Under the pieces are notes generated by a model that saw only the letters and a program-made list of their open reading frames with translations, did no database searches and was not told where the DNA came from. A stretch of 64,000 nucleotides of DNA from the NCBI GenBank assembly GCA_963682175.1, contig OY821771.1, positions 13,391,001-13,455,000 on the forward strand. The letters run 5' to 3'. The translations under genes and the position numbers were made by a program. Origin of the DNA: Triglochin maritima (Eukaryota > Streptophyta > Magnoliopsida > Alismatales > Juncaginaceae). Positions 9,438 to 20,423 of the stretch are shown here, piece by piece (the first letter of the stretch is position 1; every line of letters starts with the position of its first letter).

Positions 9438-11088
9438 GAATGTGGGCAGACAATTTGGGTTCAGGTTTAGTGTTTTCCGGTCTAAGTTTGGGTGATATAT
9501 TAAAGTCCAAATTATGTGAAATTTCGTGTGACTTCTATAGAGAACCTAATGTGTGGTTGAGTAGTTTTTAGCTCAAGTATGCATTAGACAAAATTCCTAA
9601 AGACTTAAAGAAATACAAAATACATGTCTTCAAATAAGCTTAATTACATGTCTTGAGTTGATTTCATTTCTTCCTTAAGTCTTGATCACCTGTGAAGGTT
9701 AGCACAAAGCAATATATATGCAATGTAACATGTTTGCTACTCTACACGATCACAATTAAAATTACGTTGATTAAATTATCAAAACATATATTAAGGCCAA
9801 AAAGTCAACAATTATGATACATGTTTTCACCCTTGTATGATCGGTCATTTATGTCTTTCCAACGGACATAAATAAATGCATAGAAGATAAGGCATTTCAC
9901 CTCCAACGTCGCCCCTGACAACTAAGGTCATTCCTTAAAAGAAAGGAATGTGTTCTAAAAGTTTTACTTTTATATTTATGAATTTAATGTGCAAATATTT
10001 TGTTCCTTGATTATGGTATTTGTCTTTTGGAAGTGTTAAGGAAGAGGTGCTTGGTCCTTAACCGTAGAGCTTTAAAAAATAATGATATACATAAATTAAA
10101 AGTTATTCGTAATCATGGTAGTTAACATGGAACATTAATTACCGAGATAAGATTGTCGTGTTGGTCATCGATTGTTGTAGCTCTACAAATAATTGACGAC
10201 GCGAGTATATAAAAGAGGAAAACATTACTTTTATATATTGAATAGACCTTACAAGTAAAACATTATAGAATTGTGTTTCGTGTCATTTTTACTGTGTCTT
10301 GGATCCTAAAATATGAGACTTATATCTTTTCACTCAAGAAGTGTTTAATTTGATTATTGTCAAAAGCTACCAATGAGTGTAGTGATAACGGAAATAGTTG
10401 GTTGAACACGACTTGTGCTGGAAAAGATAGCTAGTCAAACGATTATCATTGCCGCTCTTAATTGAGTGATGATATTAGTGGGCCCTTTGATAAAGCAAAA
10501 TTATAATGTGCACAATGTGACTTAAGTTAAGTCACATAGTTATAATTAGCTTAAAAAGATCAAGAAATGAATATAATACAAAGGTGACACATTTCTACTT
10601 TGTATATGTTCTTAACATCATGAGGCAAGGGACGAACACAAGTGGTGCACTTATACATCACTCAATGCATCATGTTTTGGTTCGGGTTGAACAATCTATG
10701 CTAATTGGGTGACTATAATGTGTAGCTAGTCTGAGATATTAAGTGTTTAATATCACTGTCAGTTTGACTTAGATCCTCCTATAGGTCACACCACAAAACT
10801 GGGAAACAAGAAGGTTGATTTTAAGATTCATATGATGTGTCGGGTCATGTAAAAATAGGACACATGTGGTGAATTAATTAAAATTAATATGTCATGAGAA
10901 TTGACATAATTACAATCATAATAAATTCATATGAGGTATATATTATGGGGTGTAATAATTTAATATAAATATGATGATGTATATAGGATGCGAATTGCTA
11001 AAAACCCCAGAAGATCAAATTTTGTTGGAAATAAATCTAAAATTTTATAAAAGGTAAAATCGGGGTCAAACACGGTGAACCGTTCATG

Positions 11089-11460
11089 GTTCGGTCGACC
11101 GGGGTATCTTCGGATCGGTTAACCGAATTGGTAACGAGTAATCGCAATTGGTTGACCGAAATTGTCTCGAGTGCCTGAACAATCGGGTTCGGTTAACCGC
11201 TTGAAAACTTTCAATCGAGAAATATTATTTTCGGTACACCGAAGGTGACACGGTCATCCAATGATGATGTCCTAGGAGCGATTTTGGTAGGTAAACGGTA
11301 GACCGACTAACAGACGTGGTTAGTCTGAATTCTTACAGTGAATTTTTCTCATACATATTCGGTCGACCGTCTAGCTCATGGTGCACCGAACACGTGTTAT
11401 AACCGAATGGTTCGGTTGATCGAATAATAATCGGTCTACCGAATAATACTCGGTCTACCG
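11089..11460. repeat. CGGTNNACCG cluster in Copia-A U3
   Basis: About ten sites with CGGT and ACCG arms. Centres are CG (GGTCGACC, for example near 11094 and 11361), TA (GGTTAACC, near 11115 and 11190) and CT (GGTCTACC, near 11430-11460). It lies 180-550 bp upstream of the TATA box. The arms are better kept than the centre. Confidence 0.85.
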
Positions 11461-11639
11461 AACAAGAACGATTCTGCCTGAATTATTAAGAGAATAACTA
11501 GATCATGGGTGAAATAATTTTATATTTAATTAAAACGTTTTTTGTGGGTGATTATGTGGAATTTAGAGATTAATTTTAGGAGAGAAAAACAAGGGATCGT
11601 GGCTAAATAATTGCCCTTGATGAGAATGTTTTGGGAGCC

Positions 11640-11647
11640 TATAAAAG
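11640..11647 (+). promoter_or_regulatory. TATA box of Copia-A 5' LTR
   Basis: TATAAAAG within GGAGCCTATAAAAGGGCACC, which is conserved in the 3' LTR (27978) and in Copia-C as CCTATAAATAGGC (58462). The conservation supports a real core promoter. Confidence 0.7.
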
Positions 11648-12035
11648 GGCACCTATTTCTATTTGTTTTAAAACTAATGCAAAAATCTCTCTCATTAATC
11701 TCTTCCTAATGACCACAAAAATCTCTTAGTAAATTTAAGTTTTAGTGATAAGAATCTTAGGAGCTTAAATATGGGTTATTAGCTATATTCTAAACCTTGT
11801 TAGAGATTGATTGGCTAGCTCATTTATGTCTAATCTTTTTTAGAGTTTGCTGAACACTCGGAGGCAAATCTGTGGACGAGACAATGAGCAACGCGACTCC
11901 GAATCTTTAAAAAAGTTTTAGAGAATAATCACAAAACTATGTACATAAAATTGCTGAAAATATGAAAATCGATCTTGTATGTTGTATTAATTTTTTATAA
12001 AATATATACATACGTAGGGACACGAAATCCTACAG

Positions 12036-12047
12036 TGGTATCAAAGC
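12036..12047 (+). other. Copia-A primer-binding site (initiator Met tRNA type)
   Basis: TGGTATCAAAGC begins two bases after the LTR end. It matches the plant copia primer site TGGTATCAGAGC except for one G to A change. It fixes the element as plus strand. Confidence 0.8.
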
Positions 12048-13479
12048 TTTTAGTTCATATTTTCAACAATTAGACTATATAATTAATTTTTGTTTACCAT
12101 CATGTTCTATGTCTTTTTCGAGTTTTCGATAGTTTTGTTGATTTAATTCTAATTGATTCTTTTGATATTTTTAAATGTTTTAAAACACATCATGTGAATG
12201 TTAGAATTAAGATTTAGACTTATGTCTGATTTATAGAATTTGCGTTTTTAAATGAATATTTTATAATGAATCAACAAAACGAAAAAGACATATGTTTATC
12301 TTTTTTTAAATGTTTAATTTTAGAAATCGGATAAACAGCGGTTCAAATATTTTATGAAATGAACTATGGATGTATAAAATCTTTTTTAATCGATTTCAAA
12401 TCATTTTAGAATTGTTTGATTTAGAGATGCATGATAAATTAAATCGACTAATATATAGTATATGTACATGCGTTGTTCGAGTTCTCTAATGCAGGGATAT
12501 GTGAGTTTATATGTTCCTTCGAAGTCATGTGTGAATGAATGAATGTGTATGTTATTATTATTCAATTACATGGGTTTATGTATGTCAAAGTCAAATTTTA
12601 TTTCTATGTATATGCATGCATATAAGAGAATTTTTACATAAGACTTGCATTTGACAGTTTTCAAAATTGAGATATGCATATTTATATTTTTTCAATATCA
12701 ACATCCATGGCGCAAGAGTAAAGACGCTGAAGAAGCACATGGATCAAGGATCATGGATCAAGAATCAAGGACGCGGGAACATATAAATTCACGCAATGTT
12801 TGTGTGAATGGATTTATTTATGTTTGTGTGTTTGATATATGTGATTGTTTGGATGAATGTTAGGATGCGTATAGATGATAAATATGCATGATCACCTAAA
12901 TTCTAAAATCACATATAAATATTTAAATTGTCAAACCACAAATTAAGAGTATCTTTCTTTCTTATTTCATCCACTAGCAGCCATCGATCGAGGGATATTC
13001 TGCTCGCCCTTAGCGGGAGATAACTTCCTCTATCTTTGGGAATAGTGGGAGATAAAATGTTGTCTATTGTTGTGCCACAAATAGATGTACGAGGTGCGAT
13101 TCAACCTTAGTGGACACCGAGTATATTTGTTTGTGAATACAATGGATAAACGTATCTCGTATCAAACGAAATAAGTTTTCCTAAAAAGACCCGGAGCCCT
13201 AGCTCGGTTTTGAGAAATAGAGTTTTCTTACGAGGATCGGTAAAATTCTCTCTTAATTAAAATGACAAGAATAATAAGAGCTTGAAAAATGCAAACGTTG
13301 CGATATTTCGAAATAGTTATGATTAGAAAATATTTTCTTACCTTGATTTTATAATATATCTGATAGCCCTTTGCTAGTTTATAATATATCTTGGATTGCT
13401 GCATTTATGGACAAATTTTTTATTTGCGGTATTGGTTTTTAAAATTGATATTAAATCTCATATGATTTATTTTGTAGAA
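12048..13479 (+). other. Copia-A untranslated leader
   Basis: 1.4 kb without a convincing ORF. It includes CATCCACTAGCAGCCATCGA followed by CTTAGCGGGAGATA, conserved in the leaders of Copia-B (near 42180-42230) and Copia-C (near 59880-59935). This part is probably functional RNA such as a packaging or dimerisation region; that is inference. Confidence 0.6.
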
Positions 13480-15988
13480 ATGTCGAATATTCAACCTATT
13501 GTGCGATCTATGATTGAAAAACATCCTTTGGTTGGCTCAAACTTCATAAGCTCGCAACTCAAGCTCAATATCGTGTTGAAGTTTAAGAAACTATCTCATA
13601 TTTTGGATGACGAAATCTCAAAATTAAATGAGAAGGCAACCGATAGCGAGAGAGAGGCAAAAGCCATGTGGGAAGGCCAAGAGAACCAAGTGCACGGTCT
13701 AATGTTGGCCTCCATGGGTGACTCGCTTCAGGCGAAATACTTGGATTCAAAACCCAAGAAGTCCATGGAAGATTTAACAAAGATGTTCATGGATAGTGCT
13801 AGAAAAGAGCGTTATAAGACCACCATCGCACTCACAAGGTGCCACATGGCGGATGGAACATCGGTATCCATGCATTTTCTCACGATGCAAGGATGCTTTG
13901 AGAAGTTGTCGAAGCTCTCTTTCCCGATGCCCGATGACATTACGGAAGATTTGATTCTTGGCTCTGTAGCCCCGTCCTACAATGACTTCATTATGCACTA
14001 TCATTTGCGTGAGAAAAAGGTGAGTCTTGAGGAATTTCATAACGCTCTCAAAACGGCTGAATTTGACACCGGCAAGGGTCGGGACAAGCACGTCCTAGCC
14101 GTCGATGGAGAGAGCAACAAGATTACCAAAGGTAAAAGCAAATTCACCAAGAATACGTCAATTAAGAGCAATGGAGTAGGCGGTGCTCATGGGAGTGACC
14201 TCAAGGGGAAATCTTTGAAATCTCCGACTCCCAATACGGAGTGCTTTCACTGCGGCGAAAAGGGACACATCTGGCCAAATTGCCCCAAGTACAAGGAAGA
14301 CCTTGACAATGGAATGATTGAACGTAAGCGCCCCAAAAAAGCCAAATGTATATTTGTTATTGAGATAAATTTAGCCACCTCTGTCCATGATTGAGTAATT
14401 AATACCGGATCTTGTGCTCACATAATCTCTAATGTGCAACTACTAAAAGATAGGAAGGAACTCGTAAAGAATGAGATGATTTTGAAGGTCGAAAATGGTG
14501 CAAGCGTTGCTGCGATTGTACAAGGTTCTGTGGAGCTTCAATTATCTAGTGGTTTAAATTTATGTTTAAAGAATGTTTATTATGTGCCTTCGATTAGCAA
14601 GAACATTATTTCTGTATCATGTTTGGATATAGATAATTTGAATATAAATATTTCAAATTCTTGCTTGTCTATATCGAAGAATGATATTTTCTATGCAAAA
14701 TGCATTCGTAAGGAATGATCTCTATTTTCTTGAATTGAATAATAAACAAATCTTAAACATCAATAACAAAAAGCTTAAAACTACTCACGTGAATGATATA
14801 CTCTCGTGGTACTATCGTCTTGGTCACATAAATGAAAAATCATCAAGAAATTGCAAGAAGCTAACCTTCTTGTCAACTTGATTTTAAATCATTGGAGACG
14901 TGTGAACCTTTGCCTAATGGGTAAAATGACCAAGAGACCTTTCAAGAAGAAAGGACCGAGAGCAAATGACTTCTTGGATTTGATACATTCCGATGTATGT
15001 GGTCCAATGAGTACTAGTGCAAGAGACGGTTTTGGGTACTTCATTACGTTGACGGATGACTATAGTCGTTATGGCTATATTTATCTAATGGGAAACAAAG
15101 GTGAATCCTTTGACAAGTTCAAGGAATTCAAAAATGAAGTAGAGAACCAACTCAACAAGAAAATCAAGTCAATACGAACGGATCGTGGAGGTGAGTACTT
15201 AAGTACCGAATTTGACTCATTCCTAAAGGAGTGTGGTATTGTACCACAACTCACCCCTCCCAGTACACCTCAGTGGAATGGGGTATCTGAAAGGAGGAAT
15301 AGGACATTACTCGACATGGTTCGATCAATGATGAGTCAAGCTGAATTGCTGCTTTACTTTTGGAATTATGCACTAGAAGCTGCGGCTTACATACTAAATA
15401 ATGTTCCATTTAAATCCGTAGAGAAAATGCCTTATGAGCTATGGAGTGGTAAAACACCTAAGCTCAATTTTCTCAAGATTTGGGGTTGTGAGGCCTACGT
15501 CAAGAGATTGATGTCGACTAAACTTCAACCAAAAGCGGATAAGTGCTTCTTTATAGGTTATCCTCGTGAGACAAGAGGATACTACTTTTGTCATATAACC
15601 TCCAATCGCGTGATTGTAGAGATGGATGCCGTATTTCTAGAAAAAGAATTTCTGGAAAGAATAAAAAGTAGTGAGAGTAGAGTTGTGCTTGAGGAGACTC
15701 AAGATACTCTACAATATCATGATATGAATGATGAGATTCAAGATCATGAAGCCCAATCAAGATTCCTTTGGTTAGTGAGAGCGTGAGTGAGAGACTTTCG
15801 TAAGAAATTGTGAGAGAAACTCAATCCTCCCCACTTAGTGTACGTTTGATAATCGAACACGAACCAAATCCACAAGAAATTGTGGAAGAAGTTCGAGAAT
15901 TACACGTAGAACCAAAAGAACTTAGAAGGTCCACGGGGGAAAGGAAAAAACACAATATGAATTTGGGACTTCATGAGATCAGGGTACA
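13480..15988 (+). pseudogene. Copia-A gag-protease-integrase, decayed
   Basis: Starts ATG at 13480 (MSNIQPIVRSMIEKH). Gag has a UBN2-type core and an intact zinc knuckle (CFHCGEKGHIWPNC). A TGA at 14392-14394 replaces a Trp codon just before the protease, whose active-site region reads NTGSCAH (usually DTGS). A frameshift follows near 14700. The integrase (about 14851-15786) keeps the HSDVCGPM and TDRGGEYLS regions and the GCEAYVKR block. The sequence stops at 15988, where MULE copy 2 begins, so reverse transcriptase and RNase H are missing. Confidence 0.85.
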
Positions 15989-15994
15989 TAAATA

Positions 15995-17330
15995 AGTTTT
16001 AATCCGGACATAAATAAAACTTATTCCGGACAGAAATTAACGTAATCCGGATAGACAAACAATGTAATCCGGACAGCCTAAGTACGTCTTCCAGACATAC
16101 TGGTCACTTGATGTGGACATAAATAAAACGTAATCCGGACATTGATGAATCGTAATCCGGACGGACATATAACGTAATCCGGACGTACTGGTAACTTAAT
16201 CCGGACATAAATAAAACTTATTCCGGACAGAAATTAACGTAACCCGGACAGACAAACAATGTAATTCGGACAGCCTAAGTACGTCTTCCGGACATACTGG
16301 TAACTTAATCCGGACATAAATAAAACGTAAACCGGACATACTGGTAACTTAATCCGGACATAAATAAAACTTATTCCGGACGAACATACAACGTAATCCG
16401 GACAAACAAACAATGTAATCCGGACAGCCTAATTACGTATTCCGGACATACTTGTCACTTAATCCGGACATAAATAAAACGTAATCCGGACATTGATGAA
16501 TCGTAATCCGGACGGATATATAACGTAATCCGGACATACTGGTAACTTAATCCGGACATAAATAAAACTTATTCCGGACGGACATATAACGTAATCCGGA
16601 CAGACAAACAATGTAATCCGGACGGCCTAATTACGTATTCCGGACATACTGGTAAACTTAAACCGGACATAAATAAAACTTATTCCGGACAGAAATTAAC
16701 GTAATCCGGACAGACAAACAATGTAATTCGGACAGCTTAAGTACGTCTTCCGGACATACTGGTCACTTAATCCGGACATAAATAAAACGTAAACCGGACA
16801 TACTGGTAACTTAATCCGGACATAAATAAAACTTATTCCGGACGAACATACAACGTAATCCGGACAGACAAACAATGTAATCCGGACAGCCTAATTACGT
16901 ATTCCGGACATACTGGTCACTTAATCCGGAAATAAATAAAACGTAATCCAGACATTGATGAATCGTAATCCGGACGGACATATAACGTAATCCGGACATA
17001 CTGGTAACTTAATCCGGACATAAACAAAACTTATTCCGGACGGACATATAACGTAATCCGGACAGACAAACAATGTAATCCGGACGGCCTAATTACGTAT
17101 TCCGGACATACTGGTCACTTAATCCGGACATAAATAAAACTTAATCTGGACATAAATAAAACTTATTCCGGACAGAAATTAACGTAATCCGGACAGACAA
17201 ACAATGTAATTCGGACAACCTAAGTACGTCTTCCGGACATACTGGTCACTTAATCCGGACATAAATAAAACATAAACCGGACATTGATGAATCGTAATCC
17301 GGACAGACATATAACGTAATCAGGATAGAC
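15995..17330. repeat. TCCGGA array of MULE copy 2
   Basis: About 65 short units of 18-22 bp sharing TAATCCGGACA or TATTCCGGACA. They are grouped in larger blocks marked by ATTGATGAATCGTAATCCGG (near 16142, 16492, 16956 and 17284), so the higher-order period is roughly 330-460 bp. Unit sequences differ from most of the copy 1 array but match its final part (2460-2590). Confidence 0.93.
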
Positions 17331-17496
17331 ATACAACAAACCAAAATTACTTAAATATATTTGTCGCCATCAGAAATTAATTCACAAACGAACAAGCAAA
17401 GAAAGGGTTGAATCTTATGCAATAATACGGACAGACATACAATGACTTTCAACAAAATTACATAGGAATAATTCCAACCAAGGACAAATACAATAA

Positions 17497-17915
17497 TTAA
17501 GGAGGAACTCCCTCGTAATGAAAATTCATGTCCCAGTCATCGAAATCGTGATCCCCCGGTTTGGGTGCTGCAGGGTGTAACGGGGGTAGAACCTTCTTCC
17601 TGATGATTTTCTTAACGTTACATTTAATTATTTTCTTAGACAAAGAAATCCGTCGTTTGCTTGGCGGTCTGCCTTTCCGTCTTGTCTTATCCGGATTGAG
17701 AACGGATGTACCATCGAACACAGGATCAGGTCGTTGCATACGTTCCTTAAGCAACTCAAGTGCCTCTACCGCCTGAAGATATCTGTCGTTTGAGTCGAAA
17801 GCGGCCTCGGCGATCCAAACCGCACGACTCATTATGTCGTTGTGGCGACGAAGCGCATCGTTCCCCGTTATGCCACTTTGAAGGGGAAACTTAACTCCAT
17901 AGCTCCTTCGGATAT
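17497..17915 (-). pseudogene. MULE copy 2 transposase, C-terminal fragment
   Basis: Encodes the C-terminal tail (RRSYGVKFPLQSG to the stop at 17497), nearly identical to the end of the copy 1 transposase. It is separated from the rest of its gene (24357-26434) by the LTR element inserted at 17916. The upstream part of this frame reads into LTR sequence and is not transposase. Confidence 0.85.
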
Positions 17916-19091
17916 TGATGAGAATTTTAAATTTATACCGCAAGTGCACGACGTCTATGAAGACGTGGCAAGTACGGGTCGAACACAAGGAGGGAGAGAT
18001 TTCGTTGTTAGTGTGATTTCGATTGAGGGGAAGAAGTAGAGAAGAATCAATTAGGGTTTTTGGGGTTTTTGGTTTAATTAACTAAACTACGAAACAAAAG
18101 CAATTAAAATTAAAACAAGAACAAAGAAGAGAATTCCGTCGGGTGGAGGTCTAGACTTAGGTTTAGATTGGAGAATGGAGAAACTTGAAATAAATCATGT
18201 TAGTTATGAAGCATTACAAGATAAATGATTTAACATAAACTCAAGTAATCAAAATATACTAATCACGAACTTAAAACAATAACATGCATTCATCTTCTCT
18301 ACCCCTAATTCCATCACCTCCACCCTTTGGAAAGAGTTAGAAACTCATGGAGGGAGGAAGAAGAAGGGATCCTAGAGACATTAAAAGAAAATAAAAACAA
18401 AACAAAATAAAACAGAAATTTATTACTAATGATCCAAGACCAAAGGTTCAAAGATGTGTTACATTCGTTCTACAAGGCTATTTATAGCCGATACAGGGGA
18501 TACCAATACATAAAAGGAGAGTACACGCGTCATCGCACGATAGGACGAAATTGGAGCACATGGATCAATGACTGGGCGGCGGAAACGCCGCATATTGAAG
18601 GTGTTGTGCGGCGAAAACGCCGCACAATCAGGTCTGCTCGGGTCCGGATTTTGGTCATGTGTTTATGGTATGATTTGATCTTTATTTACGCGTCTGGATG
18701 ATTCTTTCCATTGTCTTGAACTCCGGATTATTCCTTCCATTGTTGGGGATTTATTTTTGATTTTTCTTTTGACTTTTCCAACAAAATAACTTGATCCTTT
18801 TCTTTTGCAATCAGGTCCTTGGCATTTTGCAATTAAGCCATTGACTTTTTTGTGATTAGCTCCTTGAATGCTTTTATGCTTGGATGCATTTCCAATTGAA
18901 ACCCGATAAACTTGAATTCGGTCTTTATGATAGAAATGAATCTTTTGCACACGTTTAAGCTCGGAATGTGGGTAATTTGCATTCAGGTCCCTGTATTCTG
19001 TAAATACGACTAAACACATACCTTAGTAGCATTTATTGATATAAAAGTAATCTAAATGAAAGACATATGATGCAATGTATGCAATGCATCA
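17916..19091 (-). repeat. 3' LTR of Athila-like A
   Basis: 1176 bp. It contains two perfect GC-rich stem-loops: GCGGCG/CGCCGC with a 4-base loop (18576-18591) and a 10-bp stem with an AAAA loop (18604-18627). A minus-strand frame of 118 codons (18663-19019) and a plus frame of 90 codons occur in all four LTRs of this family, but nothing supports them as genes. Confidence 0.92.
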
Positions 19092-19106
19092 AATACCCCC
19101 ACACCT
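19092..19106 (-). other. Polypurine tract of Athila-like A
   Basis: AGGTGTGGGGGTATT on the minus strand, directly before the 3' LTR. The same sequence stands at the same place in element B (33586-33600). Confidence 0.7.
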
Positions 19107-20423
19107 AGATTTTGCTAGTCCCTAGCAAAGCAAAATATAAGAAAATGAAAACAGGGAAATCCTAACTCACTTTCGTAGGAATCACGGTTGCACTTAGCAT
19201 GTGCAACAAGCCTTTAAACCTCTTTGTTTCCAAGGAGGAGTGTTGTCTCCTGAGGGTTTTCAGCGGATATACCCACAAAATCCTAAATCAACATTTCATT
19301 AATAGTTCTCAATATCCCTACCTCAACCTTATACATCTTACTGAGAATTCTTGCATGCTCATTATACAATTCTAACTCATTAAAAATATGACTTGGTCTT
19401 TGTTCCTCCAACATTCACACCACTAACCCCTCTAAACATGTTATTACTTAAATTATTTTGCACGCCTCCCCTGGTGGTGAAGTATCATTTGGATCAACCA
19501 TGACATGGATCATTCTTTTAGCTTTGGGCCTTGAGTATCTTAAAGTATTTTTTTCTTTTCCGTGATTCAACACATTTGCTTTTCCTTTTTGACACTTATA
19601 CCCTTTTTGCATTCGTGTAGCGAGTTTGGTCGATAATCCCGAGCTGGAAGACTCAAGTTACCGGGTTTCAAGATACCCCTACGGACCAGTGACTCGAAGG
19701 CTTGGGCTTTTGTAATCATTTTGCAAAATGTGCTTTCCTCACTTTATTTTTATTATTATTATTTTTTTATTTTTTTTTATTTTCCTCAAGGCTTAATTGC
19801 TATTAGAAGTCCACACTTCCCGGTATATTTTCCTCAACCTCTGCTTTTTATCAACCACTTCAAAGATTTGATTCATCCAATTTAAGTGCATACATGTCTT
19901 ACAAGGGTCATGGGTTATTTTTTTGGATCTTAGATTTATGTCATAGTTTCTACAAGCAGAACTATATAATAAGAAACAAAAACTCAATGCAATTTGTACA
20001 CAGATTTTGGTAATTCAATCTTAAACTATGTCATGAAATATTGATTTTTTTATTTTTTTATTATTATTTTTTTTTAAACAGAAATATATATAAATAGATA
20101 GATACATAAACACTCCCCCACACCTAAATCATGCATTGTCCTCAATGTATGCGAGCAAGATAGTACATGGATTTATGCATGAAAAAGTAAAGATCTCACC
20201 AACGTGAAGTACAAAGGAAAGTTCATGGCTCTGTTGATGGACAAAAACCCGCATTCCCTCAAAAACCTGTGAGATGCTAAAAAAGGGATAAATACAACAG
20301 ATTTTATTTTATTTTTTTTTGTTTTTTTTTTAATACTTATTGTTATACATATATAACTATGTACAAACATAAGTTCCCATCTTCATTTGTCAAGAGACAT
20401 CAAATGGAAACCTCAAGAGTGGG
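19107..20423 (-). other. 3' untranslated internal region of element A
   Basis: 1.3 kb with no credible ORF and several T-rich runs. From the LTR to about 20150 it matches 33600-34640 of element B. The final block reads CACACCTAAATCATGCATTG. No envelope-like ORF, as found in full Athila elements, is present. Confidence 0.75.

Larger units (their letters stand above)
8438..9810 (-). mobile_element. Solo LTR with TSD ATTAT
   Basis: A 1373-bp sequence that starts TGTGGGATCGTGAGGG and ends AAAAAGTCAACA, bounded by the 5-bp direct repeat ATTAT (8433-8437 and 9811-9815). On the minus strand it begins TGTTGACTTTTTGGCC, a style common among plant copia LTRs. It has a TATA box (8972-8979, minus) with a long leader after it. 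No primer-binding site or polypurine tract adjoins either edge, which is the signature of LTR-LTR recombination. It is not closely related to the Copia-A LTR that begins 138 bp later. Confidence 0.82.
9949..12034 (+). repeat. Copia-A 5' LTR
   Basis: About 2.09 kb, from TGTGTTCTAAAAGTTTTACT to CACGAAATCCTACA directly before the primer-binding site. The start is chosen by comparison with the LTRs of Copia-B and Copia-C, which share this opening. It contains the palindrome cluster (11089-11460), a TATA box (11640) and a leader. Confidence 0.8.

Noticed and set aside
15995..17330. CRISPR-like spaced repeats
   Set aside because: Units are contiguous, imperfect and inside a plant MULE, with no unique spacers of constant length and no cas genes.
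18429..18701. 90-codon plus frame repeated in all four Athila-like LTRs
   Set aside because: It is antisense to the element and crosses GC stem-loops; open only because the LTRs are nearly identical.
18663..19019. 118-codon minus frame, repeated at 23928, 33157 and 39238
   Set aside because: It recurs only because it lies in the four LTRs of elements A and B. It overlaps the LTR and matches no known family.
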